64,000 nt of DNA from Arbacia lixula. Its lineage: Eukaryota > Echinodermata > Echinoidea > Arbacioida > Arbaciidae. A program made the translations under genes and the position numbers. The DNA is taken from assembly GCA_963669155.1 (NCBI GenBank), contig OZ022587.1, positions 18,428,694-18,492,693 of the forward strand, in the 5' to 3' direction. The stretch's first letter is position 1; the number at the start of each line of letters is the position of its first letter. This document shows positions 38,030 to 49,392 of this stretch, one piece after another. The notes beneath the pieces were generated by a model that worked only from the letters and a program-made list of their open reading frames with translations, made no database searches and had not been told where the DNA came from.

Positions 38030-39487
38030 ATGCGAAATGAACAGTGGCGTCAGGAGCGGGACTCTGGACAGTATCACGTGACTTACACCTGTTCGACGCC
38101 CACCATCATGACCTTGCGGTTCAATCGGGTGGTCCGGCTGAGGAACCGAAATAAGCTGGATCTCACGTGGATACTTATCATCATGACGACAGTGGCTTTA
38201 TCGTATTCCATCGTAGCAATTATCGTGGGGATGTGCGCCCCCTATCGACGACCTACCAAACCTGGACGCACCACAGATTGGGATGGGAGGATCTACGTTA
38301 ATCAGAGGAATGGCACTTCTGGCCTCAGCTCTCGGAGCAAGTTCTACAAATTTGCGACACCGAGGAACAACATGTGCTTCTTTCCCACCGCCCTCCTGGG
38401 AGAGGGTATGCCCAAGCTGTACTCTGCCTTCGCTGATCCAGTGACTCGCAATGTTGTGTTTATAGGTATGCGCCTCCCTGCGGAGAATTGGACCAGCGAA
38501 ACATTTCTGGTCCATTTTGATAGCAACCAAAAGCGGCTGTGCGACCCTATTGTTGAGGATTACATGAGTTATGGATACATATCACAATTCAATGTCGTAA
38601 TCACTTGTCCAATTCCGGAAGCTTTGTATACAAGGACAAATGTTACACTAACTCTCCAGAGGATTTCTAATGTGAAAAGGTATCGCCGATATGCGTACGA
38701 TAATCTTACAGTGTGCCAATCCGGTGCATCCAGAATTCAGCGGTATCAATTGACAGCATGTACTATGCTGAGGAATATGGACTATTACGTTCCAGAATGG
38801 ATTACATTTCACAAGTTTGTCGGCGTACAGCACTTCTTCCTATACGATAACGCACCTGAGGAAACTAGTACCTTGAGGCAGACTGTCAGGGACTTGGACG
38901 CAGAGGGCGTCGTGACTGTCATACCCTGGGCCTACGATACACAAGGTCGGAATGCCTACCTCGAGATGCAGATCGCACACGAGAATGACTGTCTCTGGAG
39001 GACCAGGCACCAGACAAAGTGGACAATGAAGATAAACGTAAACGAATTCGTGCAGCCATTGAATCCAGACAAGCAGAAGATCACCAACTATCTTCAGGAT
39101 GAGCGTTTGAAAGAACTCGGTGCCATTCGGTTGCAGAACTGGTTCTTTGGTCGCCCTGGAATGCAAGCAGAAAAGGGCAATGGCTCCATCATAGAGGCGA
39201 ACACCTGGCGACCAGATAATCCGTCGCCGCAGAACTGTGGACATGACAAAAACATCCTACAACCAACAAACGTTCATTACTTTCAGATTAACGCCGTTAA
39301 AGTGGGCGGGGCCGGTTTCTCCATGAGTCCATACGACGAGCTACGGTTGGTCCATTACCGGCTTGACAAGACGCGAACTCGCTACTGCCATGATGACGTC
39401 ATGCCCGAGTTTAGGGTTCAGGATCTCAGTATGCTTCGACTCATGCAGAAGGCCAGACAGTCTGCTGGAATCGCAAACACTCCTTAG
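38030..39487 (+). CDS. Family-92 glycosyltransferase-like type II membrane protein
   Basis: A protein of 485 residues in one exon. It has a short basic cytoplasmic start (RFNRVVRLRNRNK), one membrane span at about residues 45-70 (LTWILIIMTTVALSYSIVAI) and a lumenal region. The catalytic-type domain spans about 241-480, with CTMLRNMDYYVPEWITFHKF, GVQHFFLYDN, HENDCLWR and LRLVHYR. These blocks are typical of GT92 (formerly DUF23) enzymes, which add galactose to glycans in the Golgi. Where most members have a D-x-D-E-F metal site this protein has INVNEFVQP, with N336 and N338 (39035-39049). ATG 38030 was chosen because TTTTATTTTCATTTCGATGACCAG just before it looks like a splice acceptor for a 5' UTR exon; an in-frame ATG at 37997 is possible. 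Confidence 0.85.
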   Translation: MRNEQWRQERDSGQYHVTYTCSTPTIMTLRFNRVVRLRNRNKLDLTWILIIMTTVALSYSIVAIIVGMCAPYRRPTKPGRTTDWDGRIYVNQRNGTSGLSSRSKFYKFATPRNNMCFFPTALLGEGMPKLYSAFADPVTRNVVFIGMRLPAENWTSETFLVHFDSNQKRLCDPIVEDYMSYGYISQFNVVITCPIPEALYTRTNVTLTLQRISNVKRYRRYAYDNLTVCQSGASRIQRYQLTACTMLRNMDYYVPEWITFHKFVGVQHFFLYDNAPEETSTLRQTVRDLDAEGVVTVIPWAYDTQGRNAYLEMQIAHENDCLWRTRHQTKWTMKINVNEFVQPLNPDKQKITNYLQDERLKELGAIRLQNWFFGRPGMQAEKGNGSIIEANTWRPDNPSPQNCGHDKNILQPTNVHYFQINAVKVGGAGFSMSPYDELRLVHYRLDKTRTRYCHDDVMPEFRVQDLSMLRLMQKARQSAGIANTP

Positions 39488-42400
39488 GAAGAAAGTACTT
39501 TACCTCGATTCGCAAAGCCTTTAGCTCTTCGTGTGCCTGACAAACATCCGCCTTCAGAAATTGCGTAAATTACTTGCGCTAATATGCATAAACGGTATAT
39601 GACGCAAAAAAGAATCAATACTTGAATACGCCTATCTACCGCAATGGATTATTTTTTTTTATTGACGAAGTAATTCCCCACCCCCTGTATGTATGTTCAT
39701 CAGATGACGGAGAGCGTCTACCATTTGAAGAAGAAAAAACAATGCTCTGAAAATGAACTGGATATTAAGGGAAAGGACGAAACGATGAAGAAGTGCAATA
39801 TAAAATAATCAATATTTCACGTACGTTGAAGATTATTAATCGTTTCACAATCAAATGATGTATTGTACATTTCGGTTTCATTCGACCAGTATAGCAATAT
39901 TGTGCACCACTACTCTTTCATGCAGATGTAACCTGTACCTAAACCGATGGTATTGAAAAAATGCTAACGCGAGCATGCAGGAATGTGTTAGATGTGAATT
40001 TTAAAGCATGAAACTTTAAACTTGTGAAATATCGTAGCACTAACAGTTTTGTCAATGACAAAGCAACTCAGCTGCGAGCACATTTAAGTCATTTGAATAA
40101 ACGGTCATTGAAAATAATATATTTCATTGTGTTACACGTTCTTTACTTTATGCGGGATGTTATTTTTTTTTCTACTCATATACTAAGCAGCGTGACTCCC
40201 GCGTAATCTGCTGTACGGAAAATGGCAGACAGGCAATGAATGAACTTACAATTCCTTATACTATCTTGCGGCGCAATGAAGCCACATCCCTTTGGTTGGT
40301 GCTGTTCTATGACAAATGTTGACAGTCTAGCTGGGTCATGGTTCACGAAACCTCATGATCTCACTGTGAGCAACGGGTTAGTGGTTTCTTATCAGTATAT
40401 TCATATGATGAACATGATTAGTTTATTTCTGTTTCAATTAAGCAAGTGATTATCATAGCCGTAGAAATACGATGAAAACAGCCTCCCCAGGCCTTTAGAA
40501 ATTGGTTTCCGTGGAGAGGTGGAAATTGGGGAAAAGGGAGAATGAAATGGTAATAGTCGAATTTGATTTAAAAAACAACAACATGTGTCGCTTTACGACG
40601 GGTACCTGAATTCAGCACCCCATGATGTGCCGTGTGTTTGTGTGTGTGTGTTTGTGTGTGTTTGTTTGTGTGTTTGTGTATGCGTGTGCGTGCGCGTGAT
40701 TGTGGGTGTGTGTATGTATACTGCACAGGTCATGTATAGTGTCTTGTTCCTTTATATGCTTTAGATGACAGTAATTTTAATGCACTTTTTAATGATCCAC
40801 AAAAAAAATCTTTACCTCTTGTTAACCCAGAAGGTGCAAACAATTTTGATGAAAGCACTAGTAAACAAGACGCTGGAAACGGGGAGGGGGTGGACACTTT
40901 GAAAAATTTTTGCTATCGTAATCCAAATCACGGACACATTGAAATAAAATTACTGATAATTACTGATTCCTTTTATTACCTAACATATAAAAATAGATCT
41001 CACCATCATTGTACATTACCATGGTTTCCGATGATACTCTTTAGTAACGAGCATTGCTGTTAATCACGATTAGTTTATACATATATTTATATTAACACAT
41101 CTTTGAATAACAATACAGGCGGGTTTTATTGTAATTAATATGACGCATACAAATTCCATTAGATATAACACCTGTATAAAGAAAAAACATTTTCAGGCAA
41201 ACGTAACAATAAGAAATACGTAACAACGTATCAACGTAAGTAACAATATTTACATTATATACAAGACGTTCAGAAATCTACCGCATTATACAAATAAATT
41301 AATTTACAGAATTAGATTAGACTATTGTTTCTGTGTAGTCACAAAGCACATTTAAATATTAAAGCATTGCCTATATACATAAGTTCATGTTCGACCTATG
41401 TCTACGGTGCCGTGTTGATATGATTGAACATGACGTAAATAATTGTTTATCATTGGTTGCGTTTTTCTGACAATTTCTTCATTGCAATTTGATTTCTAAA
41501 TCATTTGGCAATAATGCTCGATATGAATTACCCTCTGAATCAATGTGGTAATCACTCATTGATGAAAGCAAATATTAGAATACCTTTTTTTCTCCGTTTA
41601 AATGAAAGGGGTTTGTCGCTCCTGCCCACCGCCCATGCCGTGCTGTCAGCGTTCTTTCGTCGCGGGAGAGCGGGAGAATTGCTCCAAGTGTAGCGATCCA
41701 CATATCTCATTACAATGGTAAAATGAGCAGCAAAGTAAGCATGATTTTGCCCTTCTTCCCCTTCTTTAATAATCAATGAACAATCAACAACATGGCCGGG
41801 GTGATGCAGCAAGGTATATTACAAATATGCGTAGTCACAAAGTCTTCAGAAGATATACACGTTTTATCACTGATATGTTTAACCATGTTAATCTTCATGA
41901 ACAGAGATCTTTAAGCCCAGAGAGTGTAAGCCAACAAATAATAGTACAGGCTTATTTGCTCAGAAAAGGAAAACGAAGGTCGAAAATTTACTATCATACA
42001 AATGTATTATTGTAAAAGGACATGACGTTGTGTCGGAATACATAATCGTTTTGGTTAGGAGGTTTTCGGGATAGCATAGAGACATCGTTCATTCTATCCT
42101 TGTACTGATCATTGATCTCACTAGGTACCGGACGAAGTGCTGCTATGTGACGTGTGACTTCTTCTTTTCAACATATTTATAAAAAATTATCATTGTTTTT
42201 AATACATCGTAATGATCATGATTTTGATGTACATTTGTTTGCATTTAATGTTTACAACAGACTTCAAGGAAATCATAATGATTATTGTACTGTTTTATGT
42301 ACTCTTTGAAACTACACGTGAGATTTATTGATCATTAATTTGTTCATCAGTATCATAAATTGTAATGAAATATGCTTGCAGAGGTCACTTATGTGAGCAA

Positions 42401-42557
42401 TTTTATACTCCGTATTCACATCTAATATGTTTTAATATCATAAATTATTACACAAGAGCTACTTGGCTGCAAAAAAAAAAAAGAATTGATAAGCCTTGAA
42501 TTGAATTCGATGAAACTGTATATGTGATAATGCTCCAGGACTGTATCCACGGTAGAC
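39488..42557. other. Intergenic, no genes seen
   Basis: AT-rich sequence between the convergent glycosyltransferase and SH2 genes. It holds a dispersed repeat (40190-40400) and a TG run (40627-40715). A modestly GC-richer patch at 41610-41690 has short open frames on both strands but no convincing splice pair. Confidence 0.45.
40190..40400. repeat. Dispersed repeat, family R6, copy 1
   Basis: It shares GTGACTCCCGCGTAATCTGC, ACAATTCCTTAT, GCCACATCCC and TGTGAGCAACGGGT in the same order with 59640-59835. No inverted ends were found, so the class is unknown. Confidence 0.65.
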
Positions 42558-42786
42558 ATAGAGTACCGAAGTGTGACGTCATTTGAGCAAATTGTCAAGA
42601 CAACTGGTTTTAAACTATGCGGGTAGAGCAAGCAGCGGTGATCACAGCGGGGACTCTAATTGGGAGTGCCCGACACTAGCCTGCTAAACAATATCGGACC
42701 CGTAAAACTCTCACTGGAGTAATTTTGTTTAGAACCAGTTGTCTTAGCAACATGCTCATATGACGACACCACTTCGGGATTCTATA
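42558..42786. mobile_element. TATAGAGTACCG element, family M4, copy 2
   Basis: Its ends ATAGAGTACCGAAGTGTGAC and CACCACTTCGGGATTCTATA are inverted repeats. It lies 22 bases past the stop codon of the minus-strand SH2 gene, so it probably forms part of that gene's 3' UTR. It includes TGACGTCA. Confidence 0.85.
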
Positions 42787-42807
42787 AGGAGTTAGTAAAC
42801 GCTGACG

Positions 42808-43013
42808 TCACAATCCAGGGAAGTTGTGGAAGTCTGGGGAGACCACTCTGGGTGGTTTGAGGCTATCCTCCAGCAATGCTCCGGATTTCATCACAACGTG
42901 GAGGGCGCTAAATGCTGTGGGGGGGGGGGGGGGGGGGAGGAGAATGAAGTGTAAAAACATAAGTATCATATCACCCTGTATGTATGTTGAAACGAGGGAA
43001 AGACTCAGAAGGC

Positions 43014-43070
<57 letters not shown>

Positions 43071-43168
43071 GGGTGATAGAAAGGCGAAGGAAGAAGAGAT
43101 AGATAGAAAGAGAGAGAGACTTGCAGAGTAATATATATATATACATAACTATTATATATTAGAGACAA

Positions 43169-43215
<47 letters not shown>

Positions 43216-43865
43216 AAAGAAAAGAGAGAAACTGACAGAGTGATAGAGAAGTAGAAAAAGAGGGAGACATGGAGACAAATTTACAGATAAACAGAAAGAG
43301 AGAGATATATGATAATAAAGAAAGAATTGTGATGAGAAAACGGGATTTATTGGTATAATCAATAAATGTAAATGAATCTGAGCAATGCATTTGGCAAAAA
43401 AAAATTACTGTATACACTAACAGAGAATGATCAGAGTTTGGGCAAACATTGCCCATTTTCTTAGAAACCTCCACATCAGTTCTTTTCTTGCAAAGAAACA
43501 TTTATTAAATTATTCTCAAAGCGATACAAATAACAAACATATATAAGACATGCTTGATAAATTGATACGCCATGTTATGAAATGTTCAATTCTCTCATTA
43601 TTTTGTTCTTTCAATTAGAATGTATATTTTACTTTGCTGTGATTTGGTTTTAAAAGAATTAAATTGTATTGAAAAACAACAAACATAAGCAAAGAAGCTG
43701 CACACGTCGTCATGGTGTCTAAAAATATAGCAACAGGACAGTAAATCCTACCTATCTTCCCACTGACAGCCACTTTCTTTCCGTTCTTGACTTTGCCGCG
43801 GTTTTCGCGCGTGAAACTTCTGCTGATATCCGCGCCCTGCCGAGGACTCACGAGCTGTTGCGATG
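42808..43865 (-). CDS. C-terminal exons of the SH2 gene (43752-43865 and 42808-42914)
   Basis: 43752-43865 (phase 1-1) gives SQQLVSPRQGADISRSF and KVKNGKKVAVSGK, basic and probably disordered. 42808-42914 follows a C-run and ACAG and gives FSALHVVMKSGALLEDSLK ending HNFPGL and TGA. The phase-1 join is exact. The intron between them carries several GA repeats (43013-43070, 43168-43222). Confidence 0.65.
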
Positions 43866-46773
43866 CTGCAAATAACGAAATTTGATAGTAATATTAATGA
43901 GAATATCGATATGACTCTCATTTTGTAAAACTAACGGTCACATAACAATATGATATTATTTTTAATCTATCGATGTCAACTGTGATACTACCAAAATTAA
44001 AAACTATAAACAAAAACATGACATTCGTAGTTAGATACTTTATTGGACACATTTTTACTGATCTTTGTTAGAATATGAGAAGAAGTAGGACTTATATAAT
44101 AGTTTCTTCATTGATAAAACTGTTTTGATGAAATTTACACTAATAATAATCAATCCTTTATTATTGCCATCATCCTTACTATTATCTTCATCATCATTGC
44201 CGCTAGTATCATATCATACTGATCAACATCAACTATTTTGATAGCAATCATGATGACGGACAGTAACACAGCAAGACTCATTCCTTAATCATTATCATCA
44301 TCATCATCGTCATCATCATCATCGTAGTTACCATTATCTTCATTATCGCTATTGTCATGATTGTTGCACTCAATGTCATATTGATCATCGCTATTAATGT
44401 TATCACCATTATCTTCATCGTTTTCGTCATTATATGTACTGTTATCATCATCATTGCCATTATGATCTCACAATCGCTGTCGTCATTATCTTGAAATCAT
44501 CTTTGTCATTACATTCCTCATCATTTCACCACTATTATCAAAATAAGCTGCGATATTGTCTGCCAACACATCTATCACTGATGGATGCACGTCTCACATA
44601 ATTTCATGACTATAGCTTACTCGTGCAGATCAGCTCATGATGGCGAATGACGTCACGCCGCCGGATGTTTTCCAGGTCGTTCATTGGTTGGGAGTGGACG
44701 AAGGAGACGCAGAGGCGACTGGGATTGGCCGAGCTGTAGCGAAGGAGGAAAGTCCCGGGCAGCTGGCCTCTTAGCAACGTCTCTGCCGCGCTCTGTGTCA
44801 AGTCTCCATGGAAGAATCTAGAACATTATGATATATCCGTCGGTTAATATGGTTACGCCGAACTCCCCAAAACTGGGATAGCATTTCATAACAAATGAAA
44901 GGTTTCGATGTTGGACAGGAGAGAATTTGTTGGAATATTCGAGCTGAACACTGAATTGCGCATGCGCGAAGCCTTTCATCTGCTCGTATTGGTGAGTAGG
45001 TCGTTTTACAGCAGCGACAAATTCTATTATAGCGGCAGCGAAAACAGATGATAGTTTCAGAATTAAATAGCTATTTGAAATAGGACATGCAGTGCCACAT
45101 TAAATTAAACGACTCAGGAGTTATTCAAAACAAAGAGAAAAAAATCACTTTCCATGCTATCGACACTTCCGATCAACATCACCATTGCTCGACCTATAAG
45201 CACGACATATATCGCAAATGATAATGGACTATTTTCTTTACGACTCTTACATGATGTCAGAGATTATTCTACGTAAATGTATCATTTACCATCATTTTCC
45301 AAAACATCATTCACCCATATCATGGTATCCCACTTTATACACAAGTTTGTAATGCTTGTCATTGTTTGCCATAGGAGTTACCCAACGAGATCGTCTTGAA
45401 GACATTTTCTAATAGAACAAAAGAAGCCTTTTGGACTACAAAGCGAGAGACAAATATATCTTACCTGTACAGACGATCGACCTGTCAAGAAACGGAAAAA
45501 AAATGAAATGCAAGGACAGTTGGTAGGCAGAGAGAATTATCTTTAAATGTACAACAATAACATGTGCATACCATCCTATGATTAATTGGTCGACAACAAT
45601 ACATAATGAAAGTTGAATGTTAGATGTATATCATTTCACGCAACAATATAATCAGTCAGTCAATCTGATTATGTAGGATGTGTATGTTATCATTACAAGC
45701 ATCACCAATATCTTGTCCATTTAGTATGTATATCTTTCAATAATCATTCTGGTAATGGGGATCAGCAGAAATGGTTCAAATAATTTGTAAACGGAATATC
45801 AAAAATATATGGATACAATCAATTATGGGAAACTGAATATCAAAGTAGAAGCAGAAAGAGGGGGTGATTTTAAGGAAACAGAATAATGATATAAGAGAAA
45901 GGAGAAAATCAGAAGGAGAGGAAGGAGAAGGAAAAAAAAGATGAGGAAAAGGTGGGCAAGGAAAGGCTGGGAGAGGAATGGAAAAAGACAAATGAGAGGG
46001 AGGAGAAGGCTGACGTGGTCGACGAACGAAATGAATCAATAAAACAATTATACACATTAAAATAAATAACAAGCACAATGAGGAACCCGAAAAGAGTGCG
46101 AAAAGGCGGAAGATATGAAAAAGTATGAATGAAAAGACGTAAAGAACAAACTCACCTCTCGAAACCATGTCTCCACCTTCATCTTCAGCCACGTCGATCG
46201 AGAGAGCTCTGATTGGTTCAAAGTCGCACTGACGTCACCGTTTTCACTCCGTGGCGAGAGAGTCAGCTCAAACCGCGGTGACGTCAGGGAATCGTTACTG
46301 AGAGAGCGCGTCCGTGAGTCGAGCGCTTTGATTGGCTGCCTTGAGCCACCCTGTGGGATGGCATGGCGTAAGTGACCAATCCTGATCTGGTTCTTAAGGA
46401 ACTGCGAGATGCTGGTGGCGGTTCCGCAGAGCATTTTATCTTCACCGGTTTGGATGGTGTTTGCATCGAGCAGAGATGTGAAGCGGTCGAAATTCAGCTG
46501 GTCAACGAACTTACCTGAAAAAAAAACACAAACAAAACAAACGTGCAAGACGTTCACAGTACATATCTCTTACATCCCCAACCTTCACCTCAACCATCTC
46601 ACTTCATTGTATATCTTTAAATTATATTTCTTAAGACAACCCTCTCCCCCTTCCCTCCTTTTTTCTCTCTTGATCTATTCACACTTAGCTGCATGCATTT
46701 TTACTGAACATTAATTCATCCATCAACTGTCAAGCTATCTCTCTATCTACGACACATCCACCCCCTCTCTCTT

Positions 46774-46817
<44 letters not shown>

Positions 46818-47768
46818 CCCCCCCCCCCCCTCTCTCTCTATCTCTTTTTGTTTGTTTGTCTGTTTGTCTGTCTTCCTCTCTCCCTCGCTGCCCTTCTATT
46901 TTATAATCGATTATGAACATTGAAGCAATACTTACATGAAAAGAAACATTCCAATCTTTCCTTGGGGCATCGCGGTTCTCGACCAATAATCGATGAAATC
47001 TTTGCGTAGAATTCACCGAGCTCAATCTGGTCAACATAGGACAATAAACATGATTGCTCAAGTAGAATGTTGTCTTATGATTAATCAATCGGGGTACAAC
47101 AATGAGTCAACATAATGAAACGTTACTTGAAGTAAATATAAACCATTTTTGTGACAATACTCTTTGTATAAAGAAAGGACTTTCCACTTTCACCAAAGTA
47201 GGTTTTACAAAGAAACTTTTCGAAAATGTGTCACGAAAGCTGTAGATGATTATAATGAATATATGCTGTACACTGTATGTATAACTCTGCAATCGTGCGC
47301 GATGTTATGGTCACACATTTTATATTGTAAAACCACATAAGTACCTATATACACACGTACACATATTGTTTATACATGAAATTCTGTCTTTCGAAACTGT
47401 ATTTTGCAACATCAAATAATCATCGAGTCTAAATGTTCAATGGGAAACATGAGGTCTGACGATGCACGAATGTATTGTATATACAATGCGGGCGTGTATG
47501 TATGTACGTGTGTGCGTGAGCGCGTCTGTAAGAAAGAGGGTAGGAGAGAGACAGAGAGAAAAATGTAAACAAAGAAAGTACTGCAGAAGCATTAGTGTTC
47601 AGTTTCCATTGGTACTACGGTATACAGTGGTATATATTTTAACAATCGGCTCACCTCTTTTCTGTTTCCAAATAGCAATTCCCAGAAGTTCTTTGCTGTC
47701 AAAACAAACGGAGAAGTAAGTGTAAAATGGAAGGAAAAGGAGTGACATTACAATGGAAGGATGGAAAC

Positions 47769-47817
<49 letters not shown>

Positions 47818-49348
47818 TGGAAGATAAAGACATAGAGAAAGTGAGGTGGAGAAGGAGAAGGTTGATGCAAGAGAGAGTGAATGAGAATGAGAGAGGAAAG
47901 GTTGGTGACAGAGGGAGGCGATTGGTGAGCGAGAGAAAGTATGAGAAGAGAAAGAGAGAAGGGTGATGAAAGTTAGAGAGAGAGAGAGAGAGCTTGATGA
48001 AAAGAAAGAGAAGGTTGGTGATAGGGAGAGAATGAAAGTGAGGAAGGCGGGCAGACATATAGAGATATGGCTAAATACAAACAATATATGAGCAGACTGT
48101 ATTATATACTTCATTTTTTTAAAAGATAATGACCAGTTTTGTCAGACATGTTTGATGGAAATATGCACAATAGAGGCAATATTTCTCCTGCATGAAGTGT
48201 TTAACTTAAGCATGTTAAGTAAAAAAAAATTCGTCAAAATTCAAACTGATCGTCATGATCATTAAGGATTTTCTTGCCATTCCTGTTTTTTTCTCATAAT
48301 GAATACACACAATAGACCAGTTCTTGATTACACCATGGTTGGACAATCCACTGAACAAATACTACTAGACTGCTGACTGGGATTTTTTTCATGAAGCTGT
48401 GCTGGATGATGGGTGGAAATACACGATACAGTGTGCCCGGAAAAACAATGGAAGGAGGAGCACATGGTGAAATGTTCTTTCACTACCTTCTCAGAGCTGA
48501 ACAGCTGCTGCCATATTTGCATGATAATCAATTGAAATGTGGTCGACAATGTTACTCTGTGAATAATGAAATTGACCTGAGGTCATTTTCTACCAGCAAT
48601 AATCTGCTCATGCGCAAATTGCAACTACGAAGTGGCTTATTCGCAAAGCAGAGCATTTTGACTGGCACAGCTAGGGCTACTGGCGTACTTATCATAATTG
48701 ATATACATGTAATTACCTTCTTCTTCCTGAGTATTTGATGATCTGTAGCTGTTTCCTTGTTTCTCAGGGGATGAAAGCTCCGCAAGCAATTCCTTACACA
48801 AAAATAAAGTCGAATAGTATTGAGGACAAATATTACTAATGTTGTGTGTGTTAGCATCGTACTTCAATTTGTTTGGTCTCTAGCATATGACATTTGTTTA
48901 AAGTTGCTATGCATGACGTATAAGTATCATCATGACCATTTTTATCATAATTCATTTTATGATAACATCATGTATGTTGATAATCGTATATCAGCATCAT
49001 TATCTACACAATCACTACAAAAGTACTTTAAAACTACAGTGAAACAAACAGTGACCACCTGTCCCATTAATGGCCACCATTCTTGTTTCCCTGGAGCAAT
49101 GTTTCTCAATAAAACCTGTACCAAATCACCCTGTACATATTAATCACTTACTCGAAGACACGATTATTTTATGGTACAATGAATAGTCATTATTATAATT
49201 TTTACTGTCATTATGATTATCATGATTATAAATTTCACAAAATTATGACACTTTCAAACAACTTTTAAAACGATATGATAGGATTCATAACAAAAACATG
49301 ATTTCCTTCTCCCTTCTCCCTCCCCCCCTCTCTCTCTCTCCATCCCTT

Positions 49349-49392
<44 letters not shown>

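Noticed and set aside
41505..41693. Coding exon in the GC-richer patch
   Set aside because: There are short open frames on both strands, but no acceptor and donor pair with a recognisable product.
42971..43501. 176-codon Ser/Leu-rich minus-strand frame
   Set aside because: It is made of GA repeats read as CT. Similar frames at 27682-28225, 47599-48114 and 49298-49606 were dropped for the same reason.
47655..47695. Reading this exon as SKELLGIAIWKQKR and joining it directly to 46514
   Set aside because: The frame fits locally but leaves out exon 46936-47026. The other frame (KNFWELLFGNRKE) joins all neighbours in phase and gives the CBL-like pattern.
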